From Cymodocea nodosa (Eukaryota; Streptophyta; Magnoliopsida; Alismatales; Cymodoceaceae): 64,000 bases of DNA. Positions 34,455-45,900 of this stretch are shown piece by piece; the stretch's first letter is position 1, and every line of letters starts with the position of its first letter. The stretch covers positions 27,535,501 to 27,599,500 of the forward strand of contig CM072335.1 of assembly GCA_036874045.1 (NCBI GenBank), in the 5' to 3' direction. Under the pieces are notes generated by a model. The model saw only the letters and a program-made list of their open reading frames with translations. It was not told the origin of the DNA and did no database searches. Made by a program: the position numbers and the translations under genes.

Positions 34455-36089
34455 TCACCTGTTATAGAATTCAGTGACAGATCGTGATCCATTGTAGAAG
34501 ATGAACCAAAGTAGTATGAGCATCAAGATGTCTATCAAAGTTAAGAAAATGACAATGTATTGCTAAACTAGAATATATAAAAAACAGTTAGTTAAAAATG
34601 CAGAGACAAGTAAAGGATGGTTGTGCCCATTATCTAATTCAATAATGCACTGCGTGAACTTTTGCCAGAAGAAATTTGACAAAGGAAAAAAAACCTTAGA
34701 CATAAGTACATGTCATCAAATTTTTGAAGTTTTAGTGTCTTAGCATATCAAAGTTTAGAAAATAAACAGTTCATTTATAAATGAAGGCCTTGGTGATCAT
34801 TTAATAAAAGCACAAACGTGAGTAAAAATAGAGTTTCATGGTTCAGCAATTTGACATTATTTAAGTTTGAAATGGTATAAACTACCTAGAATATATGTGA
34901 TCAAAATTTGAGAAGATTAACATCTGGACAAATGATGTTTGCTGATATGTTGTTATTTAGTCTTTTTTAGCAGATATAGATTTACACCAAAGGTTCTCTT
35001 TAAGTCAATATCTATTTGACATAATTATAGATGAAATAACTAAGAAAATTCAAGAAAAAATATTTTGATGCATGCTATTTGTTAATGACATAGGTTTGAT
35101 TAACAAAAGTAAGAAAAAATTAATTCTAAATAAGATTTTTGGAGAGATGTTTTAGAGTCCAAAGGATTTAGATTGAGCAAGTCAAAAATTGAATATATGA
35201 ATTGTAAATTCAATAAAAATAGGAATAACGATGAAGGCATACAATTAGATGAATACGTAATTCATAAAAGCAAGACTTGTAGGTATGTAGTATCTACAAT
35301 AAGAAGCAATGAAGAAATCATGGATGATGTCATTCATAGAGATAAGATAGAGAGATGCTTCTGGAGTGTTAGGTAATAAAAGGATACCCTTAAAATTAAA
35401 ATAAAAAATTCTATAAACTGATATTCACTTGGCCATTACTTTATAGCTCAAAGTATTGAACCATAAAGCAAGACAATAAGCAAAAAAAAATGCTGCACCA
35501 ATAAAACTATATAAGAGATAAGAAAGATTGTTATTCACATATGTGAATACTTAAATGGATGAATGATAATACTATAAAAGATAAGTTTAAAAAATGACCT
35601 TATTAGGAATAGAGTGAGAGTTGCACCAATGGAAGATAAGAAAAAATCAATTTAAGTGGTTTGGTCATCTCCTTAGAAAGTCAGGAAAAAACTACTTGAT
35701 TAGTGTAGGAAAAACTAAAAGAAGTAAAGTACAAAACTACTTGATTAGGAATTGTGAAAAAATATCAGCCAGTTTTGTTTTCATTGTTGTTGCCTGGAAT
35801 TTGGCATCGAAGTGTTTCGAGATCTGACTTGACTGCCACAAGTAACCAATTACTCAGCGCTCATATTCCAGGGAACAAAATTCTAAAACAAAAAAATGCA
35901 CTAAAATATGCACCAGATCAAATCAAAATCTTCGTGATACCCTAATCCAAGAGAAAGAACCAAAACGGGAAATCTACCATTAGACCTTGGAGGAAGGATA
36001 CTGAAGAGGTACCGCTCCCACCAATCTAGCATGTAGAGCCCCATGGTAACGTTGTAAAGGTGGATCTTGCGCCCAAGCCAGCTCCTCAT
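34455..36089 (-). CDS. ssSPT: Serine palmitoyltransferase small subunit (ssSPT), 54 aa, two exons
   Basis: Exon 1 is 36089-36002 and exon 2 is 34531-34455, with a GTATCC donor and a GATAG acceptor. The split codon gives Asn. Exon 1 encodes MRSWLGRKIHLYNV then TMGLYMLDWWERYLF; exon 2 encodes NILMLILLWFIFYNGSRSVT and a short tail. This matches the plant small subunits that bind the LCB1/LCB2 core of serine palmitoyltransferase in the ER and stimulate the first step of sphingolipid synthesis. The LYMLDWWER word is the family signature, followed by one membrane segment. Length fits the family (about 56 aa). An upstream GTG in frame is not a start. The 1.47-kb intron contains an RTE-type LINE remnant in the opposite orientation. 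Coding is intact. Confidence 0.9.
34900..35700 (+). pseudogene. RTE-type LINE reverse transcriptase remnant (3' half)
   Basis: The plus strand reads as the late reverse transcriptase and C-terminal part of a plant RTE-like LINE. Words include CMLFVNDIGLINKS (where an active enzyme has FADDI), a KGFRLSKSKIEYMNCKFN stretch (35164-35217), DEGIQLDEYVIHKSKTCRYV and DDVIHRDKIERCFW, then near the end QFKWFGHLLRKS (35648-35683). The active-site Asp pair is damaged and stops are present. It lies in the ssSPT intron on the strand opposite to the gene. Confidence 0.75.
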
Positions 36090-36419
36090 TATCTCTCCGA
36101 CGGACACGATGTGTAGGGTTCCGAAATTCTTTTAGGAATTCCGAGAAGTTCTCCCTAAATGGAGTTGGAGAGACTTTGGATTTGTTGCCGGCGGCGGGAA
36201 GGCCGTAGCCTTTGGATTCCGGTGGTCTTCGACACGTCGGTGCCGCTGCAGGTGGAACAGGACTGGGAACTTCGGCCCGAGGCGTTCTCGAGGTCGAGCA
36301 CTTATTTGTGCGTCAAAATTAACAAAAATATTATTGCAATTGCCATCCTTTTACAATTTTTGATTTACCAATATGGTATTTTTGGTAATTATCTCCTGGT
36401 TTTGTCGTAAATATAAGTG

Positions 36420-37300
36420 GCGTTTGGAGAGTAAAAGAAAAACATACAAGAAGCAGATGAATTCATTGGTTGGTAGCTTTTAAGGATGCATTTGTTATGC
36501 GGGGTGGATTAACTTTTAATGAATCCCAAAGTGATAACGAAGTAGGAATATTTTACTTCTCTCAACATGAATTTTAAAGTAAAATATATTTTTTTTAAAA
36601 ATATTCATTTAACCATTGAAATATGTGAGAAACAAAACCTACTCCTTCCACAACGCATCCAAATCCTGCTTTCAAATAATTTCTTTTCCTCTCGAATCTA
36701 ATTCTTACTCTTAAAGTACTGCACTTCTATTGTTCAAGATTCTTAGGTTTTAACAAAAAAATGTAGTTAAATAACTTTGATATGATCAATTTTGAAGAAT
36801 ATTTTCTCGTTTTTATAAACGATATGCAGTTCATTTTTTGAAAGCTTTTCCAAAAATGGTGAATTTTCTATTTCTATATTGAGAATCAGCATTTTTAATG
36901 ATTGTTAGATTTTGTGCGTCTGTAAGTATTGTGTTTATAATGTTTACAATTTACAGATCTCTAAAATTCTTCGCTGAGTACCGTACGTTCAAAATACCGT
37001 CCAAAAATGCAAGAATCACAAATAGTGACAGCTATGTCCACAATCGTCACTCTTATTAACCATCAATATTGGAGAAGGAAAGAATGCTCATTTTGAGAGA
37101 TTTGTGCCTTTCTTAAAAGTTATATTGTGCGCTTATTTGTTTAATTTAATTACAAAATAACCAATTGTTAAATGTCCCTAACAGTTAAAACATATATTAT
37201 ACATCTTATTATAAAACTAACAACTCATATTATGCAATTGTTACGTGTTATATGATACATATCTATTTGTAAATAGAATAAATACGTCTAAAATGTTAGG
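36420..37300. other. Intergenic DNA without genes
   Basis: Between the ssSPT 5' side and the RTE fragment. AT-rich; nothing supported. Confidence 0.4.
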
Positions 37301-37309
37301 TGACTAAAG

Positions 37310-37570
37310 GAAATTTCTATAAAATTGCTATTCACCCGTTCATACTTTATGATTCAAAATGTTAAACTATACAGTAAGATATATATAAAAAATTAATGTT
37401 ACAAAAATGCCAATAGTTAAATGGATGAATGCTAATATTGCAAAAGATAAGTTAAAAAATAATATTATTGAGAATAGAATAAAAGTCACATAAACTAAAG
37501 ATAAGATAAGAAAAAATAAAGTTAAATAGTTTAGTCATTTCCTTAAGAAGCTAAAAAATGTTTTAGTTTA
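37310..37570 (+). pseudogene. Second RTE-type LINE fragment (3' end only)
   Basis: Text parallel to 35385-35690 recurs: ttctataaaattgctattcacc, a tactttatgattcaaaatgtt block, aaatggatgaatgctaatattg, and agataagataagaaaaaataaagtta ending in ttaagaagctaaaa. It is the same 3' region of an RTE-like element, more decayed and on the same strand. Confidence 0.7.
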
Positions 37571-37996
37571 GAGAAGAGAATTAATTAATGTAAAAGGAAT
37601 TTAAAATAGTTAAAAAATATGTATTTAATTTAAAAACATGAAAAAAATTTAAATTTATGTAATTTATTTAAAGATTTGACAAGATAAATGAAATAAAAGA
37701 ATTTATCTAACCAACGCTACATGGTAGAATTATGATTTGAATTATTAAAATTGTTATTATTTTATTTTTACACTTAATGAAACAAAGCTGTTTATGAATG
37801 AGCTTGCAAAAGATGGTTCATGAATTGAATTATTATATATTAAAAACAGGTCCTTGTGAATGCGCCAACCAATAGCTTTGGTCAACCAGAGGGTAAATCA
37901 ATCATATACCAGCCAAAGTAGCACTTGAGGTTGCCGAAAATGTTGGGAACATGTGTGGCAGACTATCAAGTGCCATACAAGAGGGAATTCTGCAGA

Positions 37997-40836
37997 TCAG
38001 ATTTCGTAATTCCATGTTGTCTCAGCTATCAAGTTTGGAACTTTATGCTGCTGATCCAATTTCATAGAGGCTGATATCTGGGGATCACTTCAGTCGTTAG
38101 TATATTAACTATAAGAACAACCGATATATTCAATAAAAAGGAAGTCAACACAACCAATCACGTTATTTTTGAGAACATGTTAGTAACTTCCATAATGTTA
38201 TGAATATATGTTTGGAAACCAAAAAGGCAGAAACAATTCTTGAATTACAAGAACATGTATAATATTAAGAATGTGTGTGTGTGTGTACTTATCAGTCATT
38301 TGATGTATATATTAGATGTAAGATTGAGAAAAATCACTTATCGATCATTTTGTTGTTGATAATATTTTAGTGACTTCACAATGTTATACAGGTAGTTGAA
38401 AAAAAAGCAACAGCTCTTACTATATTATAATAATAAGGAATAAGTATGGATGTATATTCTTTCTTGTGGTGTATATATTTGATGTAGGATTGCGAATAAC
38501 CATTTAATCAATCATTTTGTTTTTTAGCATATTAGCAGTTTGCATAATGTGATAAGGGTATTTTAAAAAAAAGAACATAAATACTCTTACTTTTATATTA
38601 GAAGTATGAACTATATCAAGGTTTCATTGGAAACATGTTGCTTGCACTTTCTGGAGTAGATTTCTCAGTTTTGATACAAGGCAAAGGCGCTGAACTTCCT
38701 TTATGACCACAACCTAATCTTAGTCCAAAGAGAAACTTTTACAACAAATAGCCTCCTCACAAGTGGTACAAAACATGTAGAGGCAAGGCACTAACTATAT
38801 AGAAATTACATGTTTCTTTGGTTGAGAACCATGAAGCATTAACAAACAGGTGGACATAAGCTGCTCCATAAAATGAAAAAAGGTGATAAAAAAACCAAGC
38901 CATTCATGCATCTTTTGCTTGGTACATTTCATTTTGCACTTATTAGGCAGATTAACTTTATAAATAATGAGCATCAATTCCATGTAAACAGGTTTTTACT
39001 AAAATGTCTAAAAAAATCTTAAATAATTTTTTTGATAGTTATTTGCTAATTTATTAGTTTATTGTCTTTTATAACTTATCATTTTATTAGATATTTAATT
39101 TATATTCTTTTAATTGAATATTTCATGGTTGAACAATCAAAGGCTGCACCTATAAAAAATGAGGAATTAATAAAGTCAATTGAATCCAAAAGAGGTTGGG
39201 AAAGAATAAAAACTACTAAGTCATATATGAAAATAGACTTCAAATTATATATTCTAATGGAAATTTCAGTGACAAATATGATTGGATGGACGAAAAAGAT
39301 TCATGCTTCCACCCACGCAAAGTGGAAAATGGCATTGATTATTATTTTCTTGCTTGCTCGTGTTTGAATAGTAATTACATACTTGTGATTAAAAGATAAT
39401 TGCACATACACAAATTTTGTTTTGAATTAAATTACTAGTTTCAAGTGATAACAACGTATGTTGTGATAAGTTGGTTAGTATGGTTGGTTGCCTGTATCAT
39501 ATATTTATTTTTATTTTCATCAATTTTTTCTGGGTGATGGTATTTTCATCTTTTTTTGTTAAACAGTATTGATTCCAAATTTACACCAACATAATCAATA
39601 ATTTACTACGTAAAAAGAGACTTTCTTATCATAACGTTTTTGGAATTTTGACTAGAATTATAGTGTTTTATCTTCATCCTTCTATTCCACTTGTAACATA
39701 CCTTCATTCTCACTGCTAATAATTTCTTTTCATATCTATATTCATGTACATTGATTTTCTTATCATTTGTGCTTGCCTGTACATTTATTCAAAAAAATTT
39801 GAGTATGTTGGTGAAAAAAATGAAAACAAAAGAATTTTTGGATCCTCACATATTCTTGAATATTTATGTGAAGTTTAAAGTTAAGTGTATGGCACTTGGC
39901 ACACAAAACTTATGCTCTATCTTTCCAGAATTCTCTTTGGTTCCATGTAGACTTTTTTGGGCGGCGATCTAATGCGTATTTTCTAATCCCAATCAACAGA
40001 AAAGTAGGAACAGTACAATGACGAAGCCAAAAATCCAAAAAGTACCATTGGTGATTTGGTGTGCACCAAACGATCGGCCACAACACCAACCAAGCAAAAA
40101 GTTTTCTTAAAAGAAAAAAAAAAAAAAACAAATTAGAGATTAACGGAGGCATACCTTGAAGGACCCATTGAACTTGGAATCCCTAGACCATTCCAGAGCA
40201 AGATTCTTGTTCCCGGTCTGGTATGTCGCCTTCACAACATCATCCCCGTAAACCCTCCTCGACACCGCAAAATCCCAGGTGTTCTTCGCAACATCATAGC
40301 TCGGCTCGAAAATCGTCCTCCCCAAATTCCCGTGCTTGTACTCGTACTTCACCTTGCCATTCCTGGTCCCAAGGATGTAGCTCGCCTTGAGCTTGTTCGA
40401 TGGATCGAAAGCCACTGATCCGTCGACCGTCGTCCTGTTGTCCTTCCAGAAGTGGACGTAGGTCATGTTCAACGGCTTCCCTCTCACTCTCACGCTGTTC
40501 ATGAACTGAAACCTCAAGTCCTGCGACATAAGCGAGTAAAGTAAATTAGAAAACCAGGTTAGAACAACCGAAAGCAGGCTTTTGAGGTTGAGAAGAACAA
40601 GAGACAAGAGGGTATGGTACGTTGGTGGGGACATCATAGTCGATGATGAAGGACCCAGGCTTGTCGAGAGAGAAGGCAAGGCCCTGGAGGGAGGATATGC
40701 CTTTGGAGAAGGTAGCGTCGGTAGCGGCGGCCTTAAGTTTGGCGTCGCCGATGGTGAAGGCGACGGTGGCCTTAGACGTGGCGACGTTCTTGCTGGCATT
40801 GTAGGTGCCCTTCACGGTGGCCTTCGTCGTCCCCAT
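37997..40836 (-). CDS. OEP24: Outer envelope pore protein 24 (OEP24), 220 aa, three exons
   Basis: Exons are 40836-40621, 40520-40155 and 38077-37997, all GT/AG and in phase 0. The protein starts [20 protein letters not shown] and carries the family words [63 protein letters not shown] and [16 protein letters not shown], ending [17 protein letters not shown]24 is a beta-barrel, solute-permeable pore of the plastid outer envelope; no signal peptide is expected. The ATG at 40836 is chosen over an in-frame GTG nine bases upstream. The first two exons are GC-rich and the last is AT-rich. The last exon is only 27 codons and lies beyond a 2.1-kb intron that contains a tandem repeat. Length agrees with the family (about 213 aa). 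Confidence 0.93.
38157..38610. repeat. About 170-bp tandem repeat, roughly 2.6 copies, in OEP24 intron 2
   Basis: Units starting near 38160, 38340 and 38507 share tcatttTgttnTTgaTaatat, a tagtgacttcacaatgttat block, aggtagttgaaaaaa, tcttactatatta and gatgtaggattgcgaat. A GT microsatellite (38273-38286) lies in the first unit. Non-coding. Confidence 0.7.
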
Positions 40837-41048
40837 CTCGACCACCGATGGCGGCGGCGATGACAGCAGAAGAAGAGTGGATGGTTAGGTGCGAGAGTAG
40901 ACAAACCAGAGGTTTTTGGGGCTCGACGCGTGCCTGCGGTTTGTTTGTTGTCCAGACTTTGAAAAAACCACAATGGCGTCCTTTTTTTTCATGTTTTTAT
41001 AATAATATTTATTTCCCCTCGTATGATTTGATGTTTAACAATATTTAA

Positions 41049-41740
41049 CAATAATCTTCAACCCAACCACTCTAGAAGGTAGACTGATGAGATCGATGAG
41101 TAAAGTTAGGTTTTTCTTTATTTCTAATAGTCTTTAATTTTTGTCTTTTGCTTTTGTTGTTTTTCCTATAAGAAAATTCTTTTTATTATATTTTAAAATA
41201 TTAATCTTCATGATTAATGGAAGATTTGTAAACAACGAAAATTAATAATAAAGAAAGTTAAAATAAAATGCAAGACATTTTTATGCAATAAAAAAAAGTA
41301 ATAACTTTTTTACCTCAACTTTCTTAAAATGATTTTTGTTTATACCTTTTTTCCAACATTGAGAAATATGAAAAAGTCAAAAATTGATAATTTACTGTCG
41401 TGAGTAGAATTTTCTTTTAAATTTTTTTATAGATCATATATTATCGTCATAAATCATAAAAGTTATATTTTATCAACTTTTATCTTAAATTTCATATTTT
41501 ATCATAGTAAATCATAAAATTTATATTTTTTTAAATTCATATTTTGTTACTTTTTATTACATTGCAATTGTATATAAATATGTATTAAATAGCTTTACCA
41601 AACTTCTTGAACTCGCCTTTTAAAAAATGTTAATTAGAATAAGCCCATTCGGATCTTGGGCCGAATCGAATGGACTCGATGTGAACTAGGGTTGACTCAA
41701 AAAAAAAAACCATATTCCCCATTTTTCAGACGCATAACGA
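41049..41740. other. Divergent intergenic region between OEP24 and the 996-aa gene
   Basis: AT-rich, with no coding frame. The OEP24 and 43000-48403 genes are transcribed away from each other across it. Confidence 0.45.
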
Positions 41741-42557
41741 AGGAGAGATTCCGATCGAACGGTCAGCAACCGATCAAGATCAGAATCAAAATCCAAAATC
41801 TTTCGTGGCGGCGGTAAACCCTGGCTTGGGTCATCCGTTTCCCGCCATTCTAGTTGGCGCTCAAATACCTTCCTTACCTTTTATATCTCTCGTCTCCTAG
41901 TAAACCTCCATCGCCTACTACACATTCGGTTCTAACACTTTCCCAAATTCCTTCCTTCGCCGCTGGTTCTCGTGGTTCTTCCTTTTCTGCCGCAGTCGGG
42001 TTCGTGACTTTGGATCTTTGCGCCCCTTCATTCATTCGCCGGGTATGGATCTTGGTAGAAGCATCTTTTATTGCGAACGATGTGCTTTTTTGCGATCATT
42101 TGCCTTTGTCTGTTTAATGAATCTGCGTTCTGTTTCCATGCGTAATTTTGTTACGGATACGTTTTGTCTGTGTCTTTCCTATTCACATTCTCGTTTGCAT
42201 CCTATTGAACTCGAAATAGATATGATTGTCACATAAATCAAGAAAGCAGATTGAGATTTACCACAGATATAAGAACCTAATTTTGAGAATGTCACTGGTA
42301 GTCTGCTTTATCATCGATTACTGTAATGCATTGATAAATTAAATTCTTGCACCGAACGTGTTTTTCTATGATCGTTTTACTTTTTCAATCAAATTGATAT
42401 TATTTTTGTGAACGCCAAAATGTTCGTTTGGTTCTTTACTTGGTGTGTTTTATTCATTCATTCTCAACTGCTTCTTCTAGGATCTGAAGTCAGTCTCCAT
42501 TTCTGTTAAATTACTAAGCATTCGTGTATGGAACCATTAACTCAAGTAGACATCAAG
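41740..42557 (+). other. 5' UTR exons of the 996-aa gene, with a short upstream start
   Basis: A first leader exon (about 41740-42041, ending before GTATGG) and a second (42481-42557, acceptor cttctag, donor AAG|GTAATA) are proposed from splice consensus. The second holds an ATG at 42528 encoding MEPLTQVDIK up to the donor. If spliced directly to the ATG at 43000 this would add ten residues in frame; if spliced to the stronger acceptor eight bases earlier it becomes a short upstream ORF. I cannot decide. Confidence 0.45.
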
Positions 42558-42999
42558 GTAATAATTTTAGATCTTATTTGCACTTCTTTTATGAACAAGT
42601 TTTTATTTCCATTTGTAGCTTAGTTGGCACCTCTTCTATCAAATAAAAGTTCTCGTTGTGTTGTAAAGCTATTGGATATGCTTTATGAATTAGTCGATAG
42701 GTCATTCACACTAAATGCGAAAGATGGGTCTTCCTTTCAGATCAAAAAAATCTGTTTGATGGCTTCACACTTCTGTAACATTATGAAGATGATTTTCATA
42801 TAAACAATCTTGTTTCATTCGTTCCCATTCTTGTAGATAGATGGCCTGTAAGCACAAACATATAGCCTTTTAGTCTTGACTTATCCAACTTAAACTCAAG
42901 ATTTAACTTGTTGAGCCTGAAAGATATCTTCAGCTGGTTTTTTTTGGTTGTGCACAATTCGTACAGTAATATATTTGTGTCTATATAGCAGGTTCAAAG

Positions 43000-45900
43000 A
43001 TGGCCTGCAACAGTTTACGTGTGCAAATTGGTGATGAATGTTTAGCATCGGATCTTGCCACACTTGACGATGGCATCTCATTGCATCATATTTCTGCCAT
43101 TGTTGGGCATTCTGTAGTGAAAGTTTCTAATGTTGATTCTCAAGGAATACCCATGCTAAAGTTTAAAGATATTGATAGTTGCTATGGATCAGCAAGGATT
43201 AAAAGGGAAGAAGCAAATTTCTTGGACAAAAGGAACAGAGAAAAGGACTGGTTTGGTGGCATCACAGTCAAGCTAGAAATGGAGTCACCTGAGAAAGTTC
43301 CTAGTCCTTTCAAGTCAAATGAAAATTTCAAATCTATGAGAAAGAACAGCAGATGCATCAGAAAATTGTTGAATATGGAGAACTTTGACGATTGTGAGGA
43401 AGTTACTGATTGCCTGACTCTAAGTGAACTGCGATTGCAATGTAAAGCAAAGAGGCAAAAGATACTGAAATCATCTACCTCCACACAGCCTGACATCAAT
43501 AACACTTCACTATCTGGTGAACCTCAAGATGAGGGCCATCACTCTACCCTCTCTGAACCAAGTGAAACACAAGCTGACCTTGATGTACCTCTTATCATCC
43601 TAAAGCGTAAACTATCAAGGAAGGCCTCACAACTGATAAATGGAAAAAGGGATGCACAATCATTTTTATCCAATGTTGTTGCCACAAGAAAGCCTTCTTC
43701 TTCTAGCATTAGTAGTGGTAGTAGTAATTCTATGCACAACACTTCTGATGCGGTGGATAGAGCATCAGTTAATGATAAAATGACAATGGGATGCTTGCAA
43801 AGCATGCAATGTGCAGCTAATCAAAGTTTTCAGAATTTCAATGAAATTTCAGATGAAAGGTCAAACACCATAGCAAACATGGATCCTCTAAGGAAATTTT
43901 TAAAGGATCCGCAGAAGGTTGATTGTGAGGCTGGGGCAACCATTCCATCAGTGGAAAATTTCCAATATTTTTATGAGCATGACAATCCTGCCCTTTCAGA
44001 ATATACCGAGCAGAGTATGTTGGTGGTCAAGAGTGAAGTAAGTATGGATGAAAATAACACAAATTCTCCATCCTTATCAGAATCAGAAGTACATTCTCAC
44101 AACTTCAACAATGTTGACTTACCCTACAAAGGCAAAACTGATGACTTACAGCATAGTTCCAGTGATAAGCACAATTCACTTGACATAGTTGCATGCCCTA
44201 CTTTTGACTCAATCTCAGACTTTTGCATACCATGTGAACAATTAGCCGATGAGATTCCTTTGGATCAGCAGAAGACAGTCTATATTAGTGATGACTTCCT
44301 GTGTTACTTCTCTAGGGAATTGCAATTGCCAAACAAGTTTTCCGAAGGAGCACTTGAAGTGATAGGTAATGTTACCTTGCAAGACTTAGGTACCACTTCT
44401 TTCTCTTGTATATGCTTTTATTATTGTTTTGATGATGCTTACTTACATTGACCTTCTAATGTTTCTCAAGGTTGTGATGGAATTACTAGCAAAGCTACCC
44501 CAGCAGAGATGCTAAAAATGTTACCTCCCGAACAGTTTTCACAACCCATTATTGGGAACTTGCAGAATTCTTTGAGGATGGATATTTTACCAGTGGTTGA
44601 TCACATATCTTTCTCTTCATCTGCATCAGAGTTCAAATATGGTACTCCTTTCAACATGGGATTCAAATCAATTTATAAACCTGCGTCAATTGTTTGTTTA
44701 AAGGCATATACCAATGATAACTATGCAATTCAGTTAGAAGACACTATTTGCTGGAATTCTGCTGACGCAGCAAATCAGAAAATTTATTTGGCCACCTGTC
44801 TTGATGATACCAAAGGCTGTGGCGGAAGTTCTGGTAGTGGTTCAATTATGGAAAACAAACATCCTCAGATTACAGATTTAACAAATTTAAACATCGGAGG
44901 GTCAATAAGAAATATCAAATTTAACAAATTTTCTGCAGATTGTAGTCTCATGGCGGAAGAGAATGAGATGAAATTTTATGATGATCCTGTCACAGAAGTG
45001 AATTCTTCTCCTTGTAGCAGAAATTTTCATCAAGTTAATGCTGATCTCCCATCTGCTGATGTTAATTCACTGTCATTTGAAAATACTTGCCTGGCTTTGT
45101 CAGAAGATGCTTCCTTAAATGGTAGTATGGCACATGCCAAAACTGAATCAAGCAAGGAAAAGTGTGAAGATGGTAAAGTATGGAAAGCTTGTCCTAACCA
45201 GAGTTCCTGCACTAAAATTGATACTGTCGCTGATCTAGATTCAAATGTCAGTTCAAGAAAACATAACACAGCTGAGGTTGGTTCTGATGCAAATTGCTCT
45301 GCTGATGTACCCAGCTTTATCAATGAAGATGAAGAGGAAGAGAAACAAACATCTAACTGTTACGAAGTGATGGAGTTAAAACAGCCTCCAAAGAAGCTGC
45401 TATCAAACAGGAAGGTATAATAATCTGCTTGTGCATTCACTTTCTCAATTGTTAACCAAGTAAATTTATTTGGAATTAAGTTTAAAGATCACTGTTTATT
45501 GTATAGAGCCTTTCACCAAGTTCACGGGAAAAGCTTTGCCACACAATTGATGCCAAGAAGCTGTATGAAAGTATGCAATTTTCAAGCAATGCAAAATTCT
45601 TACTTATAATAACAGTATTTCATTTAATTCCTTGGTCTTTGGTATCATTCAATTTTGCACTTGTGACATTTTGTCATTGGGTTAATTTTGATAAATATTT
45701 ATATGGCCAAGAAATTTCAGGTAGTAGGAAGAGGCCGTTATGTGAAAAATTTGCAAACAATTTATCATTGTTATCCGGACAAAGGGAGCCGAAGTTCATG
45801 GCTAGCCCTGAAAGAATGCTAAAAAAAGCAAGGAATGACACTCATCCTCCAACTAAAGGCAGCCCCTTGTCACCATTTGCTTCTTGCAGAAAGTCATCTA

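Noticed and set aside
39062..39367. 101-aa plus ORF in OEP24 intron 2
   Set aside because: No recognisable family and intronic position on the opposite strand. It could be transposon-derived, but I cannot support that.
40140..40799. 219-aa minus ORF starting [12 protein letters not shown]
   Set aside because: Its N-terminal part is OEP24 exon 1 in the wrong frame plus intron 1. Only the part after the acceptor at 40520 is real.
40837..40845. OEP24 start at 40845 (MVEMGTTK)
   Set aside because: The codon is GTG, not ATG. The ATG nine bases downstream is used.
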